Virus record (IMG/VR): IMGVR_UViG_3300032307_000162
Span: 1-42,440 of that record
Strand: one strand, 5' to 3'
DNA from: a virus
DNA: 42,440 bases
The notes under the pieces were generated by a model. The model was given only the letters and a program-made list of their open reading frames with translations, had not been told where the DNA came from and made no database searches. Each line of letters starts with the position of its first letter. Position 1 is the stretch's first letter. Position numbers and translations under genes: made by a program. This document shows, piece by piece, positions 24,971 to 33,591 of this stretch.

Positions 24971-25355
24971 CTTCATCTCCTTTAATTGCTTCAAATGTTC
25001 GATACTTACCCAATGCTGTAATGTATTCATCATACAGTTTCTTCAGCTTTGGATGCTTCTTTTCTAGTTTAACATCTCTTTCGGGAATTTGCAAGACTTT
25101 TTCAATTGTTTCTAACCGTTCTTCTAAGTCTTGTCCGTTTAATATCATCTTACCTTTGACCTCAATGCTGGCAGGATTAGTTTGATTGATCCTTAATGCT
25201 TCGCTTGCTGTCCCCCAAGTCGATGATGTACCTGTTGTATAAATTGGTCCCGTAGTAGTAGTTGTACCAATTGTATATCCTGCGCCACTAGTGTTAGATA
25301 ATGTTATAGTTCCGCTATTAGCCGTTGTGTTGTTTATCGTATAAGTATGAGTCAT
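24957..25355 (-). CDS. Unknown protein with Thr/Ser/Gly-rich N-terminus, 132 aa
   Basis: Start taken at the ATG at 25355; a TTG at 25379 would add eight residues. Residues 1-60 are Thr-, Ser- and Gly-rich beta repeats (TYTINNTTANSGTITLSNTS), like a virion surface or fibre segment. Residues 75-130 are a charged helical domain (DLEERLETIEKVLQIPERDV). It overlaps the cupin gene by 38 bases. A virion or accessory role is possible but not shown. Confidence 0.55.
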   Translation of the reverse strand: MTHTYTINNTTANSGTITLSNTSGAGYTIGTTTTTGPIYTTGTSSTWGTASEALRINQTNPASIEVKGKMILNGQDLEERLETIEKVLQIPERDVKLEKKHPKLKKLYDEYITALGKYRTFEAIKGDEDGTT

Positions 25356-25773
25356 TATGAATCCATTTATCTTTAACAAGGAATCCCCATTCTCTTGTTT
25401 GTGGACCTGGCATAAACAAAGTCCAAGGTGTTACACCTTCTTTTAATTCAATGCGGTGATAGCTATCGGCACTACAAAATCTAAAATGTCCAGGGCCTCG
25501 CCATTTACGAATTTCACAAGACATAGTACCGTCATCTCGAAATTGAGGAATCCATTCGTAATAGCCGCCTGCTAGAATTAGTGTAAAGTACGGCCACGGA
25601 TGATCGTGTACGTCTCCAGGATCGCCTTTATGAAACTTATGTAAGAATATATTGAAGGGAAAATTCTTACGTTCTTTCAAAAACAAATAATAACGTGTTA
25701 GTAACGGCTCGTTACATTGGCGATCCATAATGATGCGTTTGCGATCCAAACGTTCTAACAGTTTAAGTATCAT
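25318..25773 (-). CDS. Cupin-fold protein, 151 aa
   Basis: HKGDPGDVHDHPWPYFTLIL contains an HDHP pair, followed by SADSYHRIELKEG with a third histidine and by WTLFMPGPQTREWGFLV. This histidine pattern matches metal-binding cupins. The enzyme activity, if any, could be an isomerase, dioxygenase or sugar epimerase. It lies next to a glycosyltransferase and downstream of two dehydrogenases, which would suit a sugar pathway, but this is inference. Confidence 0.65.
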   Translation of the reverse strand: MILKLLERLDRKRIIMDRQCNEPLLTRYYLFLKERKNFPFNIFLHKFHKGDPGDVHDHPWPYFTLILAGGYYEWIPQFRDDGTMSCEIRKWRGPGHFRFCSADSYHRIELKEGVTPWTLFMPGPQTREWGFLVKDKWIHNDSYLYDKQHNG

Positions 25774-26837
25774 TTTATATTCTTTAATAAATCAGTTGCT
25801 GAGAAAAAATCTGTGTGTAAATGATGTGCTTGTTTACGAATTTGTGGAATACGTGTAGAATAATTATCCATATGTTGGATTATTTCTCTACACAAGTCTG
25901 GTCTGAATACTGTATAAGAATCAAACGATTCAGTCCACTTACTTGGATATTTGAATGTATCTAAATACATTTCGCTGTAACTGAGCCTATCCGGAACCAT
26001 AGGAATAGCATCTACTACAGCACCTTCGTAACAACTAATACCAAGTGTTTCTTGCAAGTTAGCACTGAACACAATCTTAGCTTCACCTAACAACTTATGA
26101 TATTCGTTTTTTGTTAATTGTTGATCTTGACAAACAACAAATTCATACTGCGGCAAGTGTTCTGCTAAATCACGGAATATGTCAACTTGTTTTTCAGGAG
26201 CAATACGATGCGGAAATAAAATAAGATCACGCTTTGGCATATTTTTGTATGGAAGTAAAGTATCCTGCATATACTCCATAGGCCAACCTGTGCGTACAAC
26301 TTTGCCTGTTACATTGGCTTCTGGATCATATCCGCCTTTGCCTAACAAGTTCTTGCCAAACATTTCAATATGGAATGTTGTAGCAAAATAGTTATGATCA
26401 AATGCGTAATAGAAACTTTTCTCTGCGTGTCGCACCCAAGGTTTATCACCTACAAGGCGTCCTAAAAAGTCTTGAGGATCATAACTGCCAGCATGCCATA
26501 GACCGTGTGTAGTTACTGGAATGTCCAGGAGCTCGGCCATGTACTTGAGATTGATGATACCAGGGTGCCAAGCATCAGTAAATATAAAATGATCACCTGG
26601 GCGAACGGCTCCGTCGCAAAATAGCCTGCCCATAATCTCAACTTGGCGAGCCTTGTATATATTGGTGCCACCAAAATTAAGGAAAGCACCAGGAGTAGTG
26701 GCTGAAGGAATATCTTCAGGCCCAGATATAACTTGAACATTGTGACCTTCCTTTCGTAAGAGAGCAGGCACATGGGTCTTCCATTGACCCGTGTACCTAG
26801 TCTCAACTGCTTCTAAATCGATTAGAAATACGTTCAT
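25770..26837 (-). CDS. GT-B glycosyltransferase (GT4-like), 355 aa
   Basis: The N-terminal domain starts MNVFLIDLEAVETRYTGQWK. The C-terminal domain has LILFPHRIAPEKQVDIFRDL and then QETLGISCYEGAVVDAIPMV, containing the E-x7-E motif of GT4-type retaining enzymes. No signal peptide or membrane segment is visible. It is TAATG-coupled to the gene before it and ATGA-coupled to the cupin gene. The acceptor could be DNA bases (several T4-like phages glucosylate DNA) or a glycan; the adjacency to the 7-deazaguanine genes makes DNA worth testing. Confidence 0.72.
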   Translation of the reverse strand: MNVFLIDLEAVETRYTGQWKTHVPALLRKEGHNVQVISGPEDIPSATTPGAFLNFGGTNIYKARQVEIMGRLFCDGAVRPGDHFIFTDAWHPGIINLKYMAELLDIPVTTHGLWHAGSYDPQDFLGRLVGDKPWVRHAEKSFYYAFDHNYFATTFHIEMFGKNLLGKGGYDPEANVTGKVVRTGWPMEYMQDTLLPYKNMPKRDLILFPHRIAPEKQVDIFRDLAEHLPQYEFVVCQDQQLTKNEYHKLLGEAKIVFSANLQETLGISCYEGAVVDAIPMVPDRLSYSEMYLDTFKYPSKWTESFDSYTVFRPDLCREIIQHMDNYSTRIPQIRKQAHHLHTDFFSATDLLKNIK

Positions 26838-27100
26838 TAGTTAAATGTACGTGGTTTGTTGCCTTGATAAGGCTTGCGTTCGCCAGTCCACGGCTTCTTT
26901 TCGCCGTTCCATGGCTTACGAGGACGAGAACTTCTTTCGAAACTTTGCCACACTCTTGATTGGCGGTTATATAGATCCGCTTGATCAAACGGCAACATCT
27001 CAATACGACAAAAATCCAATAGTTTATCGAGATCATCAAAGATCTTAACAACATCGGGACGATTTTCAAAATAGGAATAATCCTTGTAGTTCTTAGCCAT
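26837..27100 (-). CDS. Unknown basic-tailed small protein, 87 aa
   Basis: An N-terminal acidic part (YSYFENRPDVVKIFDDLDKL) is followed by a basic, Pro- and Trp-rich tail with repeated KPW.GE units (RKPWNGEKKPWTGERKPYQG). Such a tail often binds nucleic acids. It lies between the QueD-like gene and the glycosyltransferase. Function unknown. Confidence 0.6.
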   Translation of the reverse strand: MAKNYKDYSYFENRPDVVKIFDDLDKLLDFCRIEMLPFDQADLYNRQSRVWQSFERSSRPRKPWNGEKKPWTGERKPYQGNKPRTFN

Positions 27101-27111
27101 TGTAGCTTTCC

Positions 27112-27501
27112 TTAGTACTTAATAAATGAACCATTTTCTCCGTCTTCGGAGACCTCGATCCAAATCTCACGATCTGGATACTTCTTGCTGATGACGTCAT
27201 ACAAATCGTCGGACATCATTTCACAACTCTTGTGATCTAGTTGTAGTATAGAATCACTATATAATTTTTCCAACCAGCGTTTAAATTGTATAAATTCTAC
27301 GTCTCGGTCATTGTGGGTAACACCTAACCATACACGGAAATGAAATATATGTCGATGTTCGTTGGCCAAAAACGATACATCATATTCGTCTCCGGTAGCC
27401 AATGTTGGATCTGTAGCGGCCGCTGGGTATTTGTGAATACCTTCCTTACGGAAAGTAACCCAAATCATTTTATTAGGGCGAATGTCTTGTTTGATAATCA
27501 T
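27112..27501 (-). CDS. QueD-like (6-pyruvoyl/6-carboxytetrahydropterin synthase family) protein lacking the catalytic Cys, 129 aa
   Basis: Start at 27501 (ATGA overlap with the upstream gene). The zinc histidines are present: H23 (GIHKYP), H49 and H51 (NEHRHIF). D89-H90 (QLDHKS) and E109 (VSEDGEN) match the other active-site residues of E. coli QueD. The catalytic cysteine, four residues before the second zinc histidine in QueD, is Leu (L45). The insert between the first and second zinc histidine is also longer. It may therefore be a QueD paralogue with a different reaction, for instance on the carboxylated 7-deazaguanine. Genuine QueD activity is doubtful. Confidence 0.75.
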   Translation of the reverse strand: MIIKQDIRPNKMIWVTFRKEGIHKYPAAATDPTLATGDEYDVSFLANEHRHIFHFRVWLGVTHNDRDVEFIQFKRWLEKLYSDSILQLDHKSCEMMSDDLYDVISKKYPDREIWIEVSEDGENGSFIKY

Positions 27502-28013
27502 AGTTTTGTATCTTGAGTATATTGATCCCAATAAGTAAATTTGTCTTTACTCATTAGGCTGTGGAGATGATGTGTCCATACACCGGGATTTGTTTTACCC
27601 CAAGTAATGTCATCAAGTTTGAGAGTTGCATTGTAGTTAAGTTGATTAATATAAGGCAACTTTACACTAATCATAGGAACAAATTTAGCATATTCAGAGT
27701 AACCGCTTTCAATTACACCTTCAATGTGTTCAACACCAAAGTCTAAACTAACCCAATAGTCGGATTTTAAGCATCCAAAGATAACATCATCCCATGCTTT
27801 ATATTCTCCGTGAGTCATTGCTTTGGGATTAAAACTCTGACTAGTGCCAAAATAGATATGTTTTACTTCTTGTTCTTTAGCTTTCGTAAGAATTTCTTCT
27901 AAAGCCGGTGTGCCCACAACAAATAATGTCTTCATACCATAACATATTGTGTGTTCAACTTCGTAACCGGTAAAGTAAACGACATCCTGTCGTTCTTCAG
28001 TGTTTAGTCCCAT
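27498..28013 (-). CDS. Unknown protein, 171 aa
   Basis: An alpha/beta protein starting VVYFTGYEVEHTICYGMKTLFVVGTPALE. It contains HIYFGTSQSFNPKAMTHGEY and ends with a Trp- and His-rich segment (TNPGVWTHHLHSLMSKDKFT). Conserved-looking aromatic and His residues suggest an enzyme, but I cannot name a family. It is coupled to the QueD-like gene by ATGA and to the MDR dehydrogenase by a ten-base overlap, so a role in the same pathway is plausible. Confidence 0.6.
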   Translation of the reverse strand: MGLNTEERQDVVYFTGYEVEHTICYGMKTLFVVGTPALEEILTKAKEQEVKHIYFGTSQSFNPKAMTHGEYKAWDDVIFGCLKSDYWVSLDFGVEHIEGVIESGYSEYAKFVPMISVKLPYINQLNYNATLKLDDITWGKTNPGVWTHHLHSLMSKDKFTYWDQYTQDTKL

Positions 28014-28882
28014 TTAATATAACCTCTGCTGTAGCCGTTTGGACGATCCGCACCATCCGCAAACGCTTGTTGCCACTCTATGTTACGATTATAGCTTCTA
28101 GTCCAAAAAGAATCAACCTTTAGATAGCCGTTTTCAATCATCCAAACAGCATCTTTCATACATTGATGAAAATTTGGATTTCTTGGACTTGGTTTAATAG
28201 TAGTAACAGCTTTCCAAAGTTGTTGTTGAGCTTCTTCTTTGCTGACTGCTTTACCAACTGCATCGACAATTAGAGCATTATTATTTAGGTTTATATCTAT
28301 GCCTAGTTCATATTTTCCAGATAGGTCAATAACTACGTCATAACTATCAGTGGTTCCTAGTAGAAGTGTATCTCCCCACAGCTCGATATTGCTTGACCCT
28401 AATACATCAACATTTTCGCAATGTTTAAATTTGGTTAACGTGTGATAAGCGACCCAAGCTAGAAATCCACTACCAATAATAAGTATTTTATCCTGTCTGT
28501 CGCAGTCTGCAACATCTACAGCATTGATACCACATGCTACTGGTTCGATAATAAAACGCGGATGAGCTTCTGGTACTTGAACATATTCGTCTGCTCGTAC
28601 ATTGTATATGTCTGCATAAGCAGGTTCTCCGCGAGTAGCAACATAGTCTCCAAATTTTACATTAGTAATATTGGCGCCGATGCCAATAACTTGACCAAGC
28701 CCTTCGTGCCCTTGCATGTGTAGGGGTAACGGTCCAAATTCTCCACGCATCATATCGATGTCGCTACGACATACTCCTGTCATAACAGCACGTACACAGA
28801 TTTCATTTTCAGTCAAAGGAGGAACATCATATGTTACTTCTTCAAAGTATCCTTGCCCTGTTGTTTGTAAACATCGTGTCAT
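28004..28882 (-). CDS. Zinc-type alcohol dehydrogenase-like (MDR) oxidoreductase, 292 aa
   Basis: The N-terminal GroES-like domain has GVCRSDIDMMRGEFG and then HMQGHEGLGQVIGIG, carrying the catalytic-zinc Cys and GHE motif, and IEPVACGINAVD. The Rossmann part has ILIIGSGFLAWVAYHTL. At 292 residues it is shorter than typical MDR enzymes (about 340). It would oxidise or reduce an alcohol or sugar with NAD(P). It is ATGA-coupled to a Gfo/Idh/MocA enzyme, as in sugar or cyclitol pathways. Confidence 0.8.
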   Translation of the reverse strand: MTRCLQTTGQGYFEEVTYDVPPLTENEICVRAVMTGVCRSDIDMMRGEFGPLPLHMQGHEGLGQVIGIGANITNVKFGDYVATRGEPAYADIYNVRADEYVQVPEAHPRFIIEPVACGINAVDVADCDRQDKILIIGSGFLAWVAYHTLTKFKHCENVDVLGSSNIELWGDTLLLGTTDSYDVVIDLSGKYELGIDINLNNNALIVDAVGKAVSKEEAQQQLWKAVTTIKPSPRNPNFHQCMKDAVWMIENGYLKVDSFWTRSYNRNIEWQQAFADGADRPNGYSRGYIKWD

Positions 28883-29760
28883 AATTTTTCAATCCGTTGA
28901 TGAATCCATGTGTCAATGGAATATTGTTTTAGCCAAAATTCGTGATTATCTACATTAGTTATAGCATCTACTATCATGTTATGGTATGCTTCTTCGGGAC
29001 ACCATCCTAATTCAAACCGTTCTATACTGTTGTCTTGCATGACAAATTCTATAGAACTATCTTCTTTATCCATACTACGCCAGTTAGCTTCCAGTTTCCA
29101 TTTGTTACCAAAGTTGATAACACACATATCGTCAACATTGTATGTACCGTCAGGGTTGATAATACCATACTCTGTACTTTCAATATTTTCTAAAGTCCAC
29201 TGCATTAATGCCGCTTGTCCGTTAACAACTTCTGTATTCCATTGAGGATTCATAGCAACATATAAACTCAACAAATGTGGCATTAAATCTCTACTGACAC
29301 CGCCGTATGCTAGCTCGCGTGTGGTAAACCAGCTGCCAGGACTTGGAATACAGTTCTTTCTAATCCATCTAATGTTAACAGACTTTGCGTTACTTGCTAA
29401 CTTATGTAAGTCAGCAATATTACTACGCCACATATTATTTTTAACCATCATAAAGCGAGTGAATGGTCGCATCTTAATAGTATTGGTCCATTCGTCGCTG
29501 TCTTTAAATCCAGGTTTTTCGACAAATACAATTTTAGTATACGGAGAAATCTCTTCGGCAACGGATTTATGTGTAAAGTTAGGAGTACAAACGTGTGCTG
29601 TTTCAAACCAACTGTATTTGCTTACTGCCGCTTTGACAGAAGTAAAATCTGCTCCTTTAGTTGGATCTAAATCTACCGTGACAACTTCGTGACCTAGCTT
29701 AGTCAGCACATCTTTGTATAGATTGCCAATACCCATGCCAATTACAATACTACGCTTCAT
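28879..29760 (-). CDS. Gfo/Idh/MocA-family oxidoreductase, 293 aa
   Basis: Start chosen at the ATG at 29760: the Rossmann motif SIVIGMGIGNLYKDVLTKLG begins at residue 3, whereas the longer frame adds a region without family sense. The substrate-binding lysine motif appears as VFVEKPGF. TPNFTHKSVAEEIS is also typical. Members oxidise or reduce sugars and related compounds with NAD(P). Together with the next gene it may make a modified sugar for the glycosyltransferase. Confidence 0.8.
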   Translation of the reverse strand: MKRSIVIGMGIGNLYKDVLTKLGHEVVTVDLDPTKGADFTSVKAAVSKYSWFETAHVCTPNFTHKSVAEEISPYTKIVFVEKPGFKDSDEWTNTIKMRPFTRFMMVKNNMWRSNIADLHKLASNAKSVNIRWIRKNCIPSPGSWFTTRELAYGGVSRDLMPHLLSLYVAMNPQWNTEVVNGQAALMQWTLENIESTEYGIINPDGTYNVDDMCVINFGNKWKLEANWRSMDKEDSSIEFVMQDNSIERFELGWCPEEAYHNMIVDAITNVDNHEFWLKQYSIDTWIHQRIEKL

Positions 29761-29995
29761 TCTTTTTACTCTCTTCGTATTTTTTAAACATTCGAGTAAC
29801 ATCTTCCATACGTTCAGCAAACACATCTGGCGCACCTTCTGCCGCACGTTGCATTTCCCATTCGTCAGGATAATGACGTAAACAAGACCTAGCTTCATCT
29901 TTAACAGCTTTAGGAACTCGTGGTGTAGATAACAGTCTCAAGAGAAATCTCTTAGTTTGCACTACTGCACGATATCTTTCGTCCGGCATTGTCAT
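29750..29995 (-). CDS. BPSL0761-like small protein, 81 aa
   Basis: The N-terminus (TMPDERYRAVVQTKRFLLRL) and LRHYPDEWEMQ match the pattern I recall for a small family of proteobacterial proteins (BPSL0761 family), whose function is unknown. The C-terminus is a charged helix. It is ATGA-coupled to dpdA and overlaps the following gene by 11 bases. If the match holds, it is a host-derived gene and supports a proteobacterial host. Confidence 0.6.
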   Translation of the reverse strand: MTMPDERYRAVVQTKRFLLRLLSTPRVPKAVKDEARSCLRHYPDEWEMQRAAEGAPDVFAERMEDVTRMFKKYEESKKNEA

Positions 29996-31695
29996 AGTAT
30001 TTCGTTTTCTAAATTATCTAATTTATCAATTTCATCGTCTGTAAATTCGTCACTGTGTTCCACGTCTGCACTAGGTGTATCGACTTCGTCAAACAGTGCA
30101 AAATATTGTGTACTGGCATTAACAGTCTTTTTACCAGTAGCGCCGCGTGTGCCAGGTATGGCCATCCAGAACTTACTGTACGTTTCAATAATAGCTTCAG
30201 CAGTAGCCCTATCATCAGTGCTAAAAATTGCTTCGACTACATCTTTAAAATAAGTTCTTTCAAATCGTTCATCTACCAGCATCGCAGGACACAGACCTGC
30301 ATCATATTGTTGATTTGCTTCTTGCACAGCACTTAGATGCATCCATACATTATGACCCATCATAATAGCGTAAGTAAACGAGTCCCAAGATGTTTTATTT
30401 TCCTTACCCATTCTATTTAGGTTGCCAGGAGCGTAAACACAAATTTCATTAGTTTTAACACCATCCATCACTGGGCTGGTTGTAAACGATTTGAAATGTC
30501 CGTCTTGTATTACGGTGTCTTGGAAGAGTCTTGTGTCTGTTGCATATTTCTTGTTGTCAATACTTGGCAACATCCTGTAGATCCATTTCTTCCGGTCGGT
30601 GATTTCTGTTTGGACGTAGATTTGTCCATTTGCTGTTGCCAAAAACGGGCTGGCGCAGTCAAAAGATATGGTAAAGTTTGCATTGTGATGTTTCCTTATA
30701 GCTCGTTGAATATCAGTTAAAAGTAATGCCCACTCTAATTTAGAGGTGCCCAAGAAGTGCATCCAGTCATGCTGACCCTTTTCAAGAAGTCCGTCAAACT
30801 TTAATGCCACTAATCTGCGTAAGACCAAGTCGACATCACACATGTTCTGTCCACCCATAGCCCAACCGTTGAATGCTTTATCTCCGTAGATTTTTGGATC
30901 ACAGAAATCTTTCATCTGAGCATACCAATCATCTGCTTGTGCATGATTTTCACCTTGCAACACATTCAAAAATTTACAATTTCCATTACGGTGTTTAATA
31001 AAATATTCGTTGTTATATTTGGTAGCTTCAACTGCTTGTTGATAAGAACTAATCTTAGTAGCCGCCGCGCCTACTGGACTACGGGCAACCCATGCTGGAA
31101 TATCCAACACCATACCATAGTCCATTAGTGCGTCCATCCATGTCAACACTTGTTCACGTTTCTTTTGTGCGGCATCTAATTCAGCCTGATACAATTTAAC
31201 ATGATCAATTTTAGACATCTTTGGATTACCGTTTTTGTCCAGTTTGACATTGCCAGCGGCATCTAGTTGCGGTACTAGTTCAACACCCTTAGCAACACAT
31301 TCGGCCATCTTAGCCGCGACTTCTGGACCTGTTGGATCTCTCCAGTCACCGGCCCAAACACCTTTACCGATCTGGAAGCCTCCCGAATCACCTAACACCC
31401 AACTGGATCCGTCACGCTTGCGATTCCTAAACAGACTTTCTCTGTCATCGTTTTTGGTCAGATCCAGATTGGCATGACCTGCTGAATACAAACACCACTT
31501 GTAATTGAATAGACCTGCACCAGGTTCTAGAAAATTTAAACTTTCTACATCGTTGGTAAAGTTCGCTGGAATGCGATTAGGTTGCACGTATGGATATCTA
31601 TGTCTTTGATATCCGATAAACGATGAATAGAATCCTGACGTGGCCGGCAGAAAATATGCATAGTCGTTCTGAGTTGATGTTAAGTCTTTATTCAT
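29992..31695 (-). CDS. dpdA: DpdA, DNA 7-deazaguanine transglycosylase, 567 aa
   Basis: Member of the tRNA-guanine transglycosylase superfamily in its phage DNA-modifying form: it swaps guanine in DNA for a 7-deazaguanine base. WVLGDSGGFQIGKG holds D103, matching the general-base Asp of tRNA enzymes. FTISFDCASPF holds D346, the likely nucleophile. FNGWAMGGQNM and HFLGTSKLEWALLLTDIQRA also fit. The zinc CxCxxC site of tRNA enzymes is absent, as expected for divergent DpdA proteins. At 567 residues it is long, with a lysine-rich insertion near 120-175 and an acidic tail. It lies directly after the antiporter gene. Confidence 0.88.
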   Translation of the reverse strand: MNKDLTSTQNDYAYFLPATSGFYSSFIGYQRHRYPYVQPNRIPANFTNDVESLNFLEPGAGLFNYKWCLYSAGHANLDLTKNDDRESLFRNRKRDGSSWVLGDSGGFQIGKGVWAGDWRDPTGPEVAAKMAECVAKGVELVPQLDAAGNVKLDKNGNPKMSKIDHVKLYQAELDAAQKKREQVLTWMDALMDYGMVLDIPAWVARSPVGAAATKISSYQQAVEATKYNNEYFIKHRNGNCKFLNVLQGENHAQADDWYAQMKDFCDPKIYGDKAFNGWAMGGQNMCDVDLVLRRLVALKFDGLLEKGQHDWMHFLGTSKLEWALLLTDIQRAIRKHHNANFTISFDCASPFLATANGQIYVQTEITDRKKWIYRMLPSIDNKKYATDTRLFQDTVIQDGHFKSFTTSPVMDGVKTNEICVYAPGNLNRMGKENKTSWDSFTYAIMMGHNVWMHLSAVQEANQQYDAGLCPAMLVDERFERTYFKDVVEAIFSTDDRATAEAIIETYSKFWMAIPGTRGATGKKTVNASTQYFALFDEVDTPSADVEHSDEFTDDEIDKLDNLENEIL

Positions 31696-32860
31696 GTATT
31701 TTTAATTCTCGTTTATAAAATAGTTTTGCTAATGGCACAGCAGTGATGGTACTTAACACACTCATTAACACAATAGCCGCAAACATGTTGCTTGAAATAA
31801 TGTTGGCTCCTAGCATTACTGTTCCTAGTAATATTTCCATTAGACCTTTATTTTGCAATAACGATGTTTTGAACAATACCTCAGTCATCCCTAAGTTTCT
31901 ATAAGCTAGCCAAACACCGATGAATTTAGTAATTAAACTAATTATGTACATGATTAAAGCCGCACCAATTATTAGTGACCAATCTGTACTCCAATTAGTT
32001 CTTAATCCTGTCCATATAAAGAATACAGGCATTAACCAATACATCTGGATATTTTCCATTTCTTTATTCCATGCTAGAGAAAATCTAGGAGATATCATTC
32101 CAGCGAGAAACGCACCTAAAACATAATGCAGTCCTGCCCAATCGCTAAAGAATCCTAAACCAAATGCTAATGATACTGTGAGTACAGGCCAACTACTTGA
32201 TTTGGTCTTTTCTAAGAATTTTGGCCAAACATACCATAGTATAGCGAGAGCCGCAAGGAAAATTACAGACTTAGTTAGATATGTGCCAAGACTAATAACA
32301 AATATTACAGTCATCCATAATACTAGATCGTCAAATGTAACTAACAGTAATAGTTTTCTGCCTAAAGCAGTTTCCCATAGTCCTAATTGTTTTAAGGCTA
32401 CTACCAACATAGGCATAGCAGTGATACAGGTTGCTACACCCATAGACCATGCAAATTGCCAAAGGGGTATATCTTTACCGTGCCATACAGCAGAATCAAA
32501 TAGGAACCAAAAACATACAGACGCAATTATAATAGGAACGGCAATTACTTTGAGGCCTTGTAGCCAAATTTTATTTCCTTCTTCTTTAACTACTTCTCCG
32601 ATCTTTAACTCACTGCCTGCAATAAAAGCAAAGATACTAATTGCTATTATTTGTATAGCATTTAGGCCTGTCTTAATTTGATCAGTAAAAAATGAATTCC
32701 AAAGTTCTGGAAAATAATGTCCTGTTATACTCGGACCCAGTGCAATACCTAGCACTACTTGAAACATAGGCAGTGGTACCCATGTTTCAAGTTTAAAGAT
32801 TTTCCATAGTACCCAAGGTACTATTATCATTAAAGCAATAATGATAAGAATATTTGACAT
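31688..32860 (-). CDS. CPA2-type cation/proton antiporter, 390 aa
   Basis: About twelve hydrophobic segments, length normal for CPA2 proteins without the C-terminal regulatory domains. PMFQVVLGIALGPSITGHYF matches the first part of the family, FAFIAGSEL the F..G.E.L region, and GVATCITAMPMLVVALKQLG the unwound helix 4. VTFDDLVLW carries D177-D178, in the position of the ND/DD ion-binding pair. DD is typical of electrogenic Na+/H+ antiporters such as NapA, but the ion cannot be deduced. It would sit in the host inner membrane. It is TAATG-coupled to the clamp gene and overlaps dpdA by eight bases. Confidence 0.87.
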   Translation of the reverse strand: MSNILIIIALMIIVPWVLWKIFKLETWVPLPMFQVVLGIALGPSITGHYFPELWNSFFTDQIKTGLNAIQIIAISIFAFIAGSELKIGEVVKEEGNKIWLQGLKVIAVPIIIASVCFWFLFDSAVWHGKDIPLWQFAWSMGVATCITAMPMLVVALKQLGLWETALGRKLLLLVTFDDLVLWMTVIFVISLGTYLTKSVIFLAALAILWYVWPKFLEKTKSSSWPVLTVSLAFGLGFFSDWAGLHYVLGAFLAGMISPRFSLAWNKEMENIQMYWLMPVFFIWTGLRTNWSTDWSLIIGAALIMYIISLITKFIGVWLAYRNLGMTEVLFKTSLLQNKGLMEILLGTVMLGANIISSNMFAAIVLMSVLSTITAVPLAKLFYKRELKIHE

Positions 32861-33591
32861 TACTTGCTTTGTGCCGGGAGAATGTAGTTGTATTCAGCAA
32901 TACCGCTGTCTACTGTAATTTGCATAGCACCAACGTCTGCAATACGCACAGTCTTGTCACCTGCTAGGTTAAGAATACTCATAACTTGCACAACTGGCCA
33001 ACTCCAAGTTTGTTTTAGTTTACCAGTTACATCGGATTCAAATGTAAACGAACCTGCGTGTGTGCTAGCATCACCAAAGCTAAACACCAAATCAGTTCCT
33101 TCGCTTTTGACTTGAAACACAGTTTCTTCGCTGTGTGCATTGGCTTGAAACTTTAATTTTTGAATACTAGCAACTTGTGGTTCAAATTCAACATCCCACT
33201 TAGCACCTTTAAATTTAACAGATTTTAATTTTTCGTTAATAATCTCAGTATTCATAAAACGATAGTCGTTTTCAAAGTCGCCTGATTTATTTTCAAAGTG
33301 CAATCCTGTTGGGATTTCTTCACCATTGCGTTGTTGTTTGATTACTGCAATCTTAGCACCGTCCTTGTATTCAGGACACTTAAGGTGTATGTCTAACTTG
33401 TTTAGATTAGGCATGCCAAAAATGCCATCAAATTCTGCTACAGGCGTCTTAGTCTTTGCACTAACAATGACACTGCGATCTTCAGCCATTGCTTCGATTT
33501 CTGTTTCTGTAGTAGTAGCTGAAATTTTCACCAAAGGAATAAATCCCAATGCGTGTGTATGTGCTACTAGGTCTTGTAAAATATCTTTCAT
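32860..33591 (-). CDS. DNA polymerase sliding clamp, T4 gp45-like, 243 aa
   Basis: Trimeric processivity factor that tethers the polymerase; in T4 it also activates late promoters, which fits the NATAAATA boxes upstream of the tail genes. Length and order of segments fit gp45, with TWSWPVVQVMSILNLAGDKT and VRIADVGAMQITVDSGIAEY near the C-terminus. I start it at the ATG at 33591 (MKDILQDLV), which has GGAG six bases upstream; an ATG at 33603 is the alternative. It is the first gene of its operon. Confidence 0.85.
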   Translation of the reverse strand: MKDILQDLVAHTHALGFIPLVKISATTTETEIEAMAEDRSVIVSAKTKTPVAEFDGIFGMPNLNKLDIHLKCPEYKDGAKIAVIKQQRNGEEIPTGLHFENKSGDFENDYRFMNTEIINEKLKSVKFKGAKWDVEFEPQVASIQKLKFQANAHSEETVFQVKSEGTDLVFSFGDASTHAGSFTFESDVTGKLKQTWSWPVVQVMSILNLAGDKTVRIADVGAMQITVDSGIAEYNYILPAQSK

